Below the pieces are notes generated by a model that was not told the DNA's origin, searched no databases, and saw only the letters and a program-made list of their open reading frames with translations. From assembly GCF_003182255.1 (NCBI RefSeq), contig NZ_QGTQ01000019.1, positions 1 through 64,000 of the forward strand: a stretch of 64,000 bases of DNA, read 5' to 3'. The translations under genes and the position numbers were made by a program. Position 1 is the first letter of the stretch, and every line of letters starts with the position of its first letter. The DNA is from Paenibacillus cellulosilyticus. GTDB taxonomy: Bacteria > Bacillota > Bacilli > Paenibacillales > Paenibacillaceae. This document shows, piece by piece, positions 17,049 to 25,885 of the stretch.

Positions 17049-18134
17049 ATGGAAGCGCGTAAGAAAAGAAAACGCAGACCGTGGTGGATGTGGTCATTAT
17101 TCGGTTTGCTAATAGTTGTTGCTGGTCTTTTCGTCTGGGCTGCTGTCTACGGAGTAGGCGTCTACAACGCTTTAGACGGTTTAAATAAAAGCGATGAAGA
17201 GTCCAAGTTTACGCAATTCAATGATCAAGATTCGACAACAGCTGAACCACCGAAGTGGGAAGGCACTGAGCGCGTCAACATCCTGCTCATGGGCGGCGAT
17301 GGCCGTGGCTTAGAGAAAAGTCAGGTCGCACGCTCCGATACGATGATGGTCGTATCGATCGATCCAGCAACAAAAAAAGCGCATGTCTTCTCCGTTCTTC
17401 GCGACACTTATGTTGATATCGAAGGTCATGGCAAAGGACGGATTAATACAGCCGTATCGCTTGGCGGTGAGCGCCTGGCGCGTACAACAATCGGCAATCT
17501 TCTAGGACTTGATATTCAATATTACCTTTATACCGAGTTTGAAGGCTTCAAATCGCTGATCGATGCCATCGGCGGCATCGACTTCTACGTCGAGAAGGAT
17601 ATGAACTACGTCGATAATGCCGACGGCAACCGTTACGATATCCATCTCAAGCAAGGCCAACAGCATCTTGATGGCGACCATGCTCTGCAATATGTGCGGT
17701 TCCGCCACGATGCGATGAGTGACTTCACGCGTACGGAGCGTCAGCGGGAATTCATGCAAGCCGTTGCGAGCAAAATCATGTCCGGTTGGAGCATTGTTCA
17801 TATCACAGACATCATCAAGAGCGTCTCGCCTTACATCGAGACGAACCTGACGGTCGAAGATATGCTCAAACTTGGCCAGCTTGGACTCGGCATTACGGTC
17901 GCAGGAACGGAACAAGTGCCTCCAATGGATATGATCAGCGAGGACAACGCTGGTGGCGCAGCCGTTATCGGCATCAAGGACGAGGACAAGCTTCGTCAAT
18001 TCGTACAAGATGAGCTGGCGAAGGATACGGAGGCTCCGGCTGACGGTACATCGACCGATGGTACGGGTACGTCAACGGATAGCTCGACGGACAGCAGCTC
18101 GAGCACGAGTGAATCGAGCTCGTCCAGCAATTAA
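17049..18134 (+). CDS. LytR-CpsA-Psr family wall-polymer ligase
   Basis: Membrane-anchored enzyme that attaches teichoic acid-like or other glycopolymers to peptidoglycan. Start ATG 17049 has AAGGAG 9 bases upstream (361 aa). Layout is a cytoplasmic KKRKRR stretch, a single membrane helix (about residues 16-38), then the extracellular LCP domain with RSDTMMVVSIDP, FSVLRDTYVDI, GRINTAVSLGG and RFRHDAMSDFTRTERQREF. These hold the Arg and Asp residues that bind the lipid pyrophosphate in known LCP structures. The last 35 residues are a Ser/Thr/Asp-rich low-complexity tail, probably lying in the wall. Confidence 0.94.
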   Translation: MEARKKRKRRPWWMWSLFGLLIVVAGLFVWAAVYGVGVYNALDGLNKSDEESKFTQFNDQDSTTAEPPKWEGTERVNILLMGGDGRGLEKSQVARSDTMMVVSIDPATKKAHVFSVLRDTYVDIEGHGKGRINTAVSLGGERLARTTIGNLLGLDIQYYLYTEFEGFKSLIDAIGGIDFYVEKDMNYVDNADGNRYDIHLKQGQQHLDGDHALQYVRFRHDAMSDFTRTERQREFMQAVASKIMSGWSIVHITDIIKSVSPYIETNLTVEDMLKLGQLGLGITVAGTEQVPPMDMISEDNAGGAAVIGIKDEDKLRQFVQDELAKDTEAPADGTSTDGTGTSTDSSTDSSSSTSESSSSSN

Positions 18135-18141
18135 TAAAGTG

Positions 18142-18191
18142 ACCCCTTTCTGAAGATGGAGCCGCGCTCCTCAATCGGAAAGGGGTTTTTA
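18142..18191 (+). terminator. LCP terminator
   Basis: Arms ACCCCTTTC and GAAAGGGGT followed by TTTTTATTTA. Confidence 0.85.
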
Positions 18192-18233
18192 TTTATACCG
18201 TATGCGGATGAGAAGCGATTGCTGGCGGCTTAA

Positions 18234-18242
18234 TGGTATAAT
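18234..18242 (+). promoter_or_regulatory. Extended -10 element ahead of hemL
   Basis: TGGTATAAT, an extended -10 (TGnTATAAT), about 42 bases upstream of the start codon. No consensus -35 is present. Confidence 0.5.
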
Positions 18243-18283
18243 AGCGATTAGGTTTGTACTGCACTAACGGAGGTTATTCAATC

Positions 18284-19597
18284 ATGACAATGAATCGTAC
18301 GCGCTCTGCGCAATTGTATGAAGAAGCATTACAGCATATTGTCGGCGGCGTTAACAGCCCCTCCCGCTCGTTCAAAGCGGTTGGCGGCGGCGCACCGGTA
18401 TTCATGGAACGCGCGAACGGCGCTTATTTTTGGGATGTGGACGGCAACCGTTACATCGACTATTTGGCCGCTTACGGCCCTATTATTACAGGTCACGCTC
18501 ACCCGCACATTACGGAAGCGATCGTCCGTGCTGCGACGAACGGCACATTATACGGCACGCCAACGGAGCTGGAGATTAAGCTGGCCCGCATGCTGAAGGA
18601 AGCCATTCCTTCGATGGACAAGGTTCGCTTCGTCAACTCCGGTACGGAGGCGGTCATGTCCACCATTCGCGTTGCTCGCGCTTATACGAAACGGAGCAAA
18701 ATCATCAAGTTCGCAGGCTGCTACCACGGCCACTCGGACCTCGTGCTCGTTGCAGCAGGCTCCGGCCCTTCCACGCTTGGCATTCCAGACAGCGCAGGTA
18801 TTCCGACGAGCATTGCGCATGAGGTAATTACCGTTCCCTTCAACGACATCGATGCGCTTCGCGCTGCCCTTGAGCGATGGGGCGATGATACGGCGGCGGT
18901 CATGGTCGAGCCGATCGTCGGCAACTTCGGTATGGTTATGCCGAAGCCAGGCTTCCTTGAAGCACTGTGCAAAGTAACTCGTGAGTTCGGTGCGCTCGTC
19001 ATCTACGACGAGGTCATTAGCGCATTCCGTTTCCACTACGGCAGCACGCAGACGTACCACGTATTCCCTGACCAGGCAGCCGTAGAGCCAGACCTGACGG
19101 CGCTTGGCAAAATCATCGGCGGCGGCCTTCCGATCGGCGCCTATGGCGGACGCAAAACCATCATGGAGCAGGTCGCTCCGCTTGGCCCTGCTTACCAAGC
19201 CGGCACGATGGCCGGCAACCCGGCCTCGATCTCGGCCGGCATCGCTTGCCTGGAAGTGCTGAGCGCACCAGGCGTCTATGAAGAGATGGAGCGACTCGCG
19301 ATCCGTCTCGTCGACGGCTTCAACGATGCGGCTTCACGCCATGGCGTACCGCTGACGATCAACCGCATTCGCGGTGCTTTCTCAACCCACTTCTGCGATC
19401 ACCCGATTACGAACTACGAGGAAGCGCAGCAGACCGACAGCGAGCAGTTCGCCCGCTTCTTCCGCGGCTTGCTGGAGGAAGGCATCTGCATCGCACCGTC
19501 GAAGTACGAGGCATGGTTCTTGACGACGGCGCACACAGACGCTGATGTGGATGCGACGATTGAGGCGGCAGACCGGGCACTCAAGAAGGTATTGTAG
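18284..19597 (+). CDS. hemL: Glutamate-1-semialdehyde 2,1-aminomutase
   Basis: PLP enzyme of tetrapyrrole synthesis, making 5-aminolevulinate from glutamate-1-semialdehyde. 437 aa from ATG 18284 (GGAGG 10 bases upstream). The fold-type I aminotransferase signature is complete: [17 protein letters not shown], the CYHGHSD loop, [12 protein letters not shown] and the PLP lysine in [16 protein letters not shown]. No other heme gene is nearby, so this is likely the second, unlinked copy (GsaB-like) that Bacillales often carry beside hemL in the hem operon. It is monocistronic, with its own terminator. Confidence 0.93.
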   Translation: MTMNRTRSAQLYEEALQHIVGGVNSPSRSFKAVGGGAPVFMERANGAYFWDVDGNRYIDYLAAYGPIITGHAHPHITEAIVRAATNGTLYGTPTELEIKLARMLKEAIPSMDKVRFVNSGTEAVMSTIRVARAYTKRSKIIKFAGCYHGHSDLVLVAAGSGPSTLGIPDSAGIPTSIAHEVITVPFNDIDALRAALERWGDDTAAVMVEPIVGNFGMVMPKPGFLEALCKVTREFGALVIYDEVISAFRFHYGSTQTYHVFPDQAAVEPDLTALGKIIGGGLPIGAYGGRKTIMEQVAPLGPAYQAGTMAGNPASISAGIACLEVLSAPGVYEEMERLAIRLVDGFNDAASRHGVPLTINRIRGAFSTHFCDHPITNYEEAQQTDSEQFARFFRGLLEEGICIAPSKYEAWFLTTAHTDADVDATIEAADRALKKVL

Positions 19598-19621
19598 ACA
19601 GCTTCTAAGTGTTAAAACATA

Positions 19622-19689
19622 AAGAAATCGTTCAATCCAAACGGAGATGGTTCTCCGATCTGGAAAAGAACGATTTCTTGTGTTTTTTA
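19622..19689. terminator. Bidirectional terminator after hemL
   Basis: Arms AAGAAATCGTTC and GAACGATTTCTT (12 of 12) followed by GTGTTTTTTATT, with a smaller hairpin in the loop. It separates hemL from the convergent zinc-ribbon gene. Confidence 0.9.
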
Positions 19690-21099
19690 TTAACCTACCG
19701 TACTATCCCCCAATACAGGCTTCTCCGGGTTCGTCTTGATCATAGCCGTATTACGTTCAAGTAAATCGCTGCTCCAGAAATAATTGCGACTCGTTTCCGT
19801 CAGCCATAATCCATTGGTATCTGACCGCTTTGTTATGGTGTAAGTGTTGCTTGATATATTGTTGGATAGCGTACTGCCGGGATAACTATACTCTTCTTCA
19901 GCGGTAACCTGAATCCGATCGGAGTAAATCTCAATACTCATTGGATCAATAGCAATTCGTTCCAAATGAACCTTTGTTTCAGTCCCTCCCTCATACATGC
20001 CTTGTGAGAAAGAACTCATGATCGGACTATTCGGATCAATATCAGTCAATAGAGATGCGGTCCCCGCATTTTTCGCTTTTGTCCACGACACATTCGCATT
20101 GAGAATTACTTCAGCAACATCTTCAGCGATCGCTTGACTGACAAGGGTAGAGAGGTTGACCTCTTCATTCTCTGATCCATTCACTGATTCAGTTATATCA
20201 ATGGTTCTCCCGAGCAATGTACCTTTCGCAGCCACCTTTAATTCAGCTGGTACAGGTGCAATTCTAACTCGAGTCTGACCTTCTTCTAGTGCCGGGAAAT
20301 CAACACCATTCAATGTAAAGCCAACCCCATCGATTTGAGGCATTAAGAATGTTATTCCTGCTTGAACTTCTCTTGTAAGACTCACAGTCGCTTCTTGGTT
20401 ATGAAACAAATCAACCGAGCCTTGAATCGTCTGTGTACCGCCGTACTTGTTAGACACTTCCGACTTGTATTCGTATACAGCCGGCCAAACAATGCTGAGC
20501 GTTCCAGTATTGCTTGGTAGTGTTGCAAGCGACGTTACAACTGTCCACTCCGGCTGTTGTTCGAAGGTGACACTAGAAGGTTTGATCGTATAAGACCACT
20601 TCGTCCCGCGCCAGTTTGACTCCTTCACAAACACAATTGTTCCTTCGTCGCCCCAGTCTATTCCGAACTCATTCATTTTGCTGAATTGCTGTTCCGCCAG
20701 CAATGCTTCTTTAAAGCCTTTTTTATAGTTCGCAGCAGTGTCATCATTAAATGCCTGTTTGAACGCATCCAATTTTTCAATAGTGGTTAAATCAGCATTT
20801 TCGTCAGACAAATAGTCTGCAAGCTTATCTACATTGTGCTCATCTACCGCTGCCTGAAGCGTCGCTTCAAGTTTCTCAGGCGAAGATGGCCCGTATGTAT
20901 AATGAGCTATAGCATAAACTACTGCCAATACTACAACCACTCCCGTAATCCCGGCGGTAATTAATTTTGTACGCTTAGACATTCGAATCTTTGGAACGAT
21001 ACTAGAAGCCGGCTTCACTATTGATGGATTCGGTTCACCACAATTCCCACAAAAACGAGAATTATCCGTTAGTTCAGTTCCACACTTAGCACAAAACAC
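19690..21099 (-). CDS. Zinc-ribbon membrane protein of the TcaA/YvbJ type
   Basis: 469 aa starting at GTG 21099 (AGAGGAG upstream). Opens with a zinc ribbon (CAKCGTELTDNSRFCGNCG), then a basic stretch, one membrane helix at about residues 47-67, and a large outside part. The outside part begins with a region about 100 residues long (SPEKLEATLQAAVDEHNVDKL) like the second domain of TcaA, followed by beta-rich repeats. TcaA of Staphylococcus affects glycopeptide response and wall physiology; the role here is inferred only by family. It follows another zinc-ribbon membrane gene after 18 bases and should be co-transcribed. Confidence 0.8.
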   Translation of the reverse strand: MFCAKCGTELTDNSRFCGNCGEPNPSIVKPASSIVPKIRMSKRTKLITAGITGVVVVLAVVYAIAHYTYGPSSPEKLEATLQAAVDEHNVDKLADYLSDENADLTTIEKLDAFKQAFNDDTAANYKKGFKEALLAEQQFSKMNEFGIDWGDEGTIVFVKESNWRGTKWSYTIKPSSVTFEQQPEWTVVTSLATLPSNTGTLSIVWPAVYEYKSEVSNKYGGTQTIQGSVDLFHNQEATVSLTREVQAGITFLMPQIDGVGFTLNGVDFPALEEGQTRVRIAPVPAELKVAAKGTLLGRTIDITESVNGSENEEVNLSTLVSQAIAEDVAEVILNANVSWTKAKNAGTASLLTDIDPNSPIMSSFSQGMYEGGTETKVHLERIAIDPMSIEIYSDRIQVTAEEEYSYPGSTLSNNISSNTYTITKRSDTNGLWLTETSRNYFWSSDLLERNTAMIKTNPEKPVLGDSTVG

Positions 21100-21117
21100 T
21101 CTCCACTACTCCTCTCT

Positions 21118-21855
21118 CTAGATAATGATAACAGCGAGTACAGCACTGACAATAATGTATGCTGCGATGCTGCTAGCAACGAAGGTCAATCTACGATCCT
21201 TGGACACTTCGGATATTTCGGAAGCTAACATCAGATTCAATACAAGTGATGCGAGCAAATTGATAATAACTAAAATAATTGATATTCTTAGTCCAACAAT
21301 TGTTCCAAGTCCCGCAATAATAAAGCCCGCACCGAAGCTATATTGCATCCCGCCAAAGTATGTAATAAAATCACTTAACGTCAACTTCTTACGACCTAAC
21401 CAGATCCCAATCAACCACAAAGCCGTACCTAGAGCCACTATGGATACGATGGACAGACCAAAAAGTTTACCTGTGAGCATGGTGCTAATTTTATTAGATA
21501 CACTTCCTGTTTCAAAAAAGCTATTAATATCGTTAAATCCAAATAGATCATTTAAAAGACTACTAAGTTTCTTCCCAACCATCCAAACCCAAATCATAAA
21601 TCCAAGTATGGATGCAACCAAACCAAGTATTCCATAAACCAGATCCTTATCGGGTTGCAAGCTTGCAGCTCGCTGAGGATTCTTGAGCAGTGCATAAATC
21701 ACTTGATAATCCACTTTTTTCAAGGAATCAGCAGCAGAGTTCCCCCAAGATTTCCCGTTACTTACCACTCCCTCTGAACTTGACGCTGCAACTTCATTAC
21801 AAACATGCTCTTCCCCTTCGACCATCTTTTGTCCACACCGTGTACAAAAATTCAT
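21118..21855 (-). CDS. Zinc-ribbon multi-pass membrane protein
   Basis: 245 aa. A short N-terminal zinc ribbon (CTRCGQKMVEGEEHVC) precedes a polar linker and about five membrane segments from residue 75 on (for example GILGLVASILGFMIWVW and SIVSIVALGTALWLIGIWL). Similar to uncharacterised proteins encoded next to TcaA/YvbJ-like genes. Lies 18 bases upstream of the TcaA-type gene on the same strand, so the two likely work together at the membrane. Biochemical function unknown. Its DNA is more AT-rich than its neighbours. Confidence 0.75.
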   Translation of the reverse strand: MNFCTRCGQKMVEGEEHVCNEVAASSSEGVVSNGKSWGNSAADSLKKVDYQVIYALLKNPQRAASLQPDKDLVYGILGLVASILGFMIWVWMVGKKLSSLLNDLFGFNDINSFFETGSVSNKISTMLTGKLFGLSIVSIVALGTALWLIGIWLGRKKLTLSDFITYFGGMQYSFGAGFIIAGLGTIVGLRISIILVIINLLASLVLNLMLASEISEVSKDRRLTFVASSIAAYIIVSAVLAVIII

Positions 21856-22078
21856 TCTTCCGCCCCCTATGTTTTAATTTTTTTGCTACTTTTGTCGCAA
21901 AAGAAGTATATCAGAAGTTATTTGTTGAAGTGTGTCGTATATTGGCGAATAATTATTTTATGTTTAAATTTTAGAATATTTTTAGTTCGTAAAGTAAATC
22001 ACGTTCCAATATTATCAATTCATTTATTAAGAGAAAAGAATGCCTACCGGTCACAATATCCAATAAGCATCCTAAAAC

Positions 22079-22246
22079 TTATGTATTACTATATATATAT
22101 TCACTAGTCCTTTCGACCCGCTTCATCAACTTCACGATCGCACTTACCGCCGACTGAATCTCGCTATCCAAAGCATTGGCTATAACGTCGGTATGCAGGT
22201 CAGCCGGGAAGCCGTCGGTACCAATTGCCGAGCCAAAGGCCCGCAT
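22079..22246 (-). pseudogene. Truncated C-terminal relic of a nucleoside phosphorylase
   Basis: The minus strand reads 55 codons ending in TAA, and contains DLHTDVIANALDSEIQSAVS, then AIVKL. This matches the end of the intact phosphorylase at 25857 (DPHTDVVGQAVEREIQAALN, then ALVRL). The rest of the gene is missing. At its 5-prime side the sequence changes directly into a partial GC-rich repeat (22247 on). There is no ribosome binding site. I read it as the tail left after a duplication or recombination between repeat copies. Confidence 0.75.
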
Positions 22247-22310
22247 AAGTTTCTGTGTGTTGGGAGTCGCGTGCCCTATGGGGCAAGCTTTCTGTTTGTG
22301 TTTGATAGTT
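22247..22310 (+). repeat. GC-rich dispersed repeat, partial copy C
   Basis: Contains GTCGCGTGCCCTATGGGGCA, then AGCTTTCTG, equivalent to the end part of copy A (near 10207-10234) and copy B (reverse, near 25741-25766). The hairpin GTGCCC/GGGCA(A) is conserved. The TCTACCCACC part is missing. Confidence 0.6.
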
Positions 22311-22326
22311 TGTTTAGTGCTGATAG

Positions 22327-22518
22327 TTAAGCGCTGCTGAGCAGCGCTTATTTCAGTTTCGGGGCCTTATTAGGGTGATTAAGTGTGGTAGATCATCGCT
22401 TAATTTACTTGGAGCTGCTGTTTTGCCTGCTGAGTGCGGCATTAAGAGCGGTTTTGCATCACTTAATGGTGCGTGTAGCGCTACTTTTTAGAGATTAGGT
22501 GTGGATCTACCACACTTA
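22327..22518. repeat. Phased palindrome array A (four units)
   Basis: Four imperfect to perfect palindromes of 23-29 bp that begin TTAAG or TTAGG and end CTTA: 22328-22350 (perfect arms TAAGCGCTGCT and AGCAGCGCTTA), 22379-22403, 22440-22468 (arms CATTAAG and CTTAATG) and 22496-22518 (arms AGGTGTGG and CCACACTT). Start-to-start distances are about 52, 63 and 53 bp. Located in the 860-bp gene-free stretch ahead of the response regulator. The same unit type and spacing occur at 59225-59497. No gene or known element explains it. Confidence 0.7.
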
Positions 22519-22716
22519 TCCCCTCGATGGAGGTTCAACGCCACCTCTCCCCTACCTCATAAAACAACAGCAACCCTGTTGCCATTTCGTTCATTCAACT
22601 CATTAGGTCCTGACTACCGATAAATATTAAGAACTTCTTCATAAATTTGATGATCGAATATTAAGATTTTCCATTTACAATGGGCTAAAGAAACATAACG
22701 GGAGGGGTTGAAACCG

Positions 22717-23409
22717 ATGGAACAGCGCACCGTGCTGGTCGTCGACGACGATAAAGAAATACGCGACGCCATTGAGATCTACTTGAAGCAGGAAGGCGTA
22801 ATCGTTCTGAAAGCGAAGGATGGCTTAGAAGCGTTGGAAATGCTGGAGGCGAGTGAAGTACATCTCATCATACTGGATCTCATGATGCCCCGGGTTGATG
22901 GTATAACGGCAACCTTCAAGATCAGAGAAAGCCGCAACCTCCCCATCCTCATCCTGAGTGCCAAAAGCGAGGACAGCGATAAAATTCTTGGACTGCATGT
23001 TGGAGCAGATGACTATGTCACCAAACCTTTTAATCCAATGGAGCTTATCGCCCGAGTGAAATCGCTGCTGAGAAGATATGTAACGTTCGGCTCTTATGAA
23101 GGCATCAAACGAATGATCGACATCCGCGGCCTTTCGTTAAATCAAGACGCCAAAGAAGTAGCTGTAAATGGCGAATCAGTTAAGCTGACGCCTATCGAGT
23201 ATAAGATTGTGGAGCTGCTGATGACCAATGCGGGACGAGTCCTCTCCATCCAAGAAATCTATGAACGCGTCTGGAGAGAGCCTGGTTATAATGCGGAAAA
23301 TACGGTTGCCGTTCACATTCGCAAAATTCGTGAAAAGATCGAGTTCGATCCAAAAAATCCGAGATATTTGAAGGTGGTATGGGGCATTGGATACAAAATG
23401 GAAAAGTAG
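22717..23409 (+). CDS. OmpR-family response regulator
   Basis: 230 aa from ATG 22717 (GGGAGGGG 9 bases upstream). The receiver domain has VLVVDDDKEIRD, the phosphoacceptor Asp in IILDLMMPRVDG, a switch Ser in LSAKSED and the Lys in YVTKPFNP. The C-terminal winged helix has LTPIEYKIVELLMTNAG and TVAVHIRKIREKI, typical of VanR-like regulators. Its last 23 bases overlap the histidine kinase start, so the two form a coupled pair. Targets unknown; no target-like operon is adjacent. Confidence 0.95.
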   Translation: MEQRTVLVVDDDKEIRDAIEIYLKQEGVIVLKAKDGLEALEMLEASEVHLIILDLMMPRVDGITATFKIRESRNLPILILSAKSEDSDKILGLHVGADDYVTKPFNPMELIARVKSLLRRYVTFGSYEGIKRMIDIRGLSLNQDAKEVAVNGESVKLTPIEYKIVELLMTNAGRVLSIQEIYERVWREPGYNAENTVAVHIRKIREKIEFDPKNPRYLKVVWGIGYKMEK

Positions 23410-25642
23410 AACCTTATTCACGCTCTTCGCTTTCATGTTCGTCATAGGCCTGAGCGGACCGATCGCTTTCTTCGATCAAGGAAGCCGTTACCTGCATCGC
23501 GATTACTACCGGACACAAGATTTTACACAACAGCTTGATCAATTTGCCTTCTATTTGAATCTGTTCGAGCTAAACCCGATCTCCAAACAGCAGGCCAAAT
23601 CATCCATTACAATAACGGAAGACGAAATCAATGTATATCGTAACCAACAAGGCCCTCTTAACGATCAACTTAATAGGCTCCGTGACGAATATGATCTGCT
23701 CATTCAAGATGCAACCGCCAACAATAACGATAAAGTCGCTGACTATTATAAGGACAAGCTTGAACTAGAGAAGCAGAATCTAATGAAGCTGTACGATGAT
23801 GACGAATATGTTACCGCGCTTATTCGCAAGGAGAAAGAGCAGCAGGTCGACAGCTATTACGAATACGAAGAAAATTCCCGCTCCGAATTCACTTATCTTC
23901 GGGATCAATTCGACTATTATTTTCGAGATATTTCCACAGGCAAGGCATATACGAGTCTGAGTACTCAGAATGAGTACACCGCTGTAAATCAATTAAACGG
24001 CGACGGCTACAGCTATACCACTGAATACAGAACGGATGTAAACAATTACCTATATAGCTGGATTCAAGGATTCGAGGAGCTGGATGCTTCTTCAAACGTC
24101 CCCCATCGAGGCTGGATTGCCGTTCCTGCAACGAGCCCGATGAAAAAGGCTGCCGATACGTACAGACGAGAGCAAATCATCCTGTTCACCTATTGCCTGT
24201 TAAGTATAACTTTACTCGTCGTATGCCTGTTACGAATGAGAAAGTTCTTGGTCGTTCACACAGAAAGGGATCGGTTTAAAAGCTACTATCTTCAGATTCC
24301 TATGGATGTGCGTATGCTGCTTCTTGCCGCAGTATCCTTGCTGACGATCAGCCTGATCGATCATTTAACGAACCAGCTCATACCCTTCATAGAAGTGCCT
24401 GCGGCTTATAGCGGAAAGCTTTTATTCACCCTCGCTTCTGCAACAATCGGTATGATGCTAATCATTGTTCAGGGCCAGCTGTTGACCAATCCACTACGCA
24501 AATGGAGTATGGTGAGAGAGGAATGGACTCGTTCCTTGTTGATGCGTGGTGTCACCCGTGCGAGAGTAAATTTCACGCTTGTCGTGAATCAGGTGAAGGA
24601 CTCTTTTATTTATCGGAACACAGGAATACGACTGCTTGTTTTCTCCTGTATCTTGATCGGATCAGGCTTTATCTGGGGAGGCTCAGCATTTCTGTTCATT
24701 CAGAACGATGACGCATCCATCTTCTTGATCACCCCAATTTTCGCAATTGCCGTTGTCGCTGCGCTCCTTCTATTCAATCGGCAATTTGCCTATCTGAATC
24801 GAGTCGCTAAAGCAGCGGATGAACTAGTCGCAGGTCGAATGCCTCACGAGCTGGCTATATCGGGTAATAGCGTTGTCGCTGCACTTGCAGCTAATATCAA
24901 TGCGCTCCGTCGTGGCGTCAAGACTATGCAGAATGAGCAAGCGAAGAGCGAACGATTGAAGACAGAGCTCATTACAAACGTCAGTCACGATCTGCGCACG
25001 CCGCTTACTTCCATTATTACCTACGCAGAGCTGCTGAAATCGGAGGATGCAACCGCCGAAGAGCGAGCTGCCTACGTTGAGATTATCGACCAGAAATCGA
25101 AGCGATTAAAGACGATGATCGACGATTTATTCGAAGTATCAACCATGGCAAGCGGCAACGCGAAGCTGGTCCTTGCGAAGACAGACCTCGTTCAGCTCAT
25201 GCAGCAAGCGCTAGCCGAGTACAAGGACGTAATGGACAGCTCTGATGTTCAATTCCGTATCTCCTTGCCGGATGAATCCATCTATGCGCATGCAGATGGC
25301 CAGAAGCTATGGCGTGCATTCGACAACCTCATCGGGAACATGGTTAAATATTCGTTGAACAACACTCGCGCCTATATCACGATGCAAGTATCAGAACGGC
25401 AAGAGGTTACGATTACGTTCAAAAATGTATCCAAATATGAAATCATCGACAACGCCGATGAGCTGTTTGAACGTTTTAAACGCGGAGATACGTCACGCCA
25501 TACCGAAGGGTCTGGCCTTGGACTCGCGATTGCCAAGTCAATCGTCGACCTACACGAAGGCCACCTGATATTAGAAACCGATGGCGATCTATTCAAAGCC
25601 TCCGTTATCCTCCCGCTGGAAGCTGCATCACTTGCTTCTTAG
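23387..25642 (+). CDS. Multi-pass sensor histidine kinase
   Basis: 751 aa, starting at TTG 23387 (AAGGTGG upstream) inside the end of the response regulator gene. An N-terminal membrane helix (about residues 9-28) is followed by an outside region of about 240 residues rich in Asp/Tyr/Gln with coiled-coil character. Further membrane helices lie near 265-283, 308-330, 345-365, 415-440 and 445-465, and then the kinase core: NVSHDLRTPLTSIITYAELL with the phospho-His near 530, N-box FDNLIGNMVKYS and GSGLGLAIAKSIV. The central membrane block is longer than in typical VanS kinases, suggesting sensing within the membrane or of an envelope signal. Signal unknown. Confidence 0.92.
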   Translation: MDTKWKSRTLFTLFAFMFVIGLSGPIAFFDQGSRYLHRDYYRTQDFTQQLDQFAFYLNLFELNPISKQQAKSSITITEDEINVYRNQQGPLNDQLNRLRDEYDLLIQDATANNNDKVADYYKDKLELEKQNLMKLYDDDEYVTALIRKEKEQQVDSYYEYEENSRSEFTYLRDQFDYYFRDISTGKAYTSLSTQNEYTAVNQLNGDGYSYTTEYRTDVNNYLYSWIQGFEELDASSNVPHRGWIAVPATSPMKKAADTYRREQIILFTYCLLSITLLVVCLLRMRKFLVVHTERDRFKSYYLQIPMDVRMLLLAAVSLLTISLIDHLTNQLIPFIEVPAAYSGKLLFTLASATIGMMLIIVQGQLLTNPLRKWSMVREEWTRSLLMRGVTRARVNFTLVVNQVKDSFIYRNTGIRLLVFSCILIGSGFIWGGSAFLFIQNDDASIFLITPIFAIAVVAALLLFNRQFAYLNRVAKAADELVAGRMPHELAISGNSVVAALAANINALRRGVKTMQNEQAKSERLKTELITNVSHDLRTPLTSIITYAELLKSEDATAEERAAYVEIIDQKSKRLKTMIDDLFEVSTMASGNAKLVLAKTDLVQLMQQALAEYKDVMDSSDVQFRISLPDESIYAHADGQKLWRAFDNLIGNMVKYSLNNTRAYITMQVSERQEVTITFKNVSKYEIIDNADELFERFKRGDTSRHTEGSGLGLAIAKSIVDLHEGHLILETDGDLFKASVILPLEAASLAS

Positions 25643-25659
25643 TTCCTGTCTGCTATGCA

Positions 25660-25700
25660 AAAAGCCTCAAACCCTCGCCAAGCGAAGGTTTGAGGCTTTT
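25660..25700 (+). terminator. Terminator of the two-component operon
   Basis: Arms AAAAGCCTCAAACC and GGTTTGAGGCTTTT (14 of 14). Confidence 0.85.
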
Positions 25701-25734
25701 AATATAATACCCTGCACTGGAATAGCTTCAAGCG

Positions 25735-25885
25735 CAACGGTAAGCTTTGCCCCACAGGGGCACGCGGTTCCTTGCACGTAGTAAATCTGCTAGCCTCTGC
25801 TCATCCCACGTTTTCTCTTCCGGGGTCCAGGGGACAGGAGTCCCCTGGGGTCCTCCCTAGCAGGGAGGATTTAGGTGGGTAGAAT
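25735..25885 (-). repeat. GC-rich dispersed repeat, copy B
   Basis: Reverse-complement copy of the series at 10044-10235: TCTACCCACC, CCTCCCTGCTAGGGAGG, GTCCCCTGGACCCCGGAAG and a final GCGTGCCCC...GGGGC hairpin with AAGCTT. The start of the repeat lies within the coding sequence of the nucleoside phosphorylase and supplies its final residues and TAG stop. Confidence 0.75.

Noticed and set aside
22327-22518. CRISPR-like repeat array A
   Set aside because: Palindromes differ from each other, only four units are present, and spacing alternates between 52 and 63; not a CRISPR structure.
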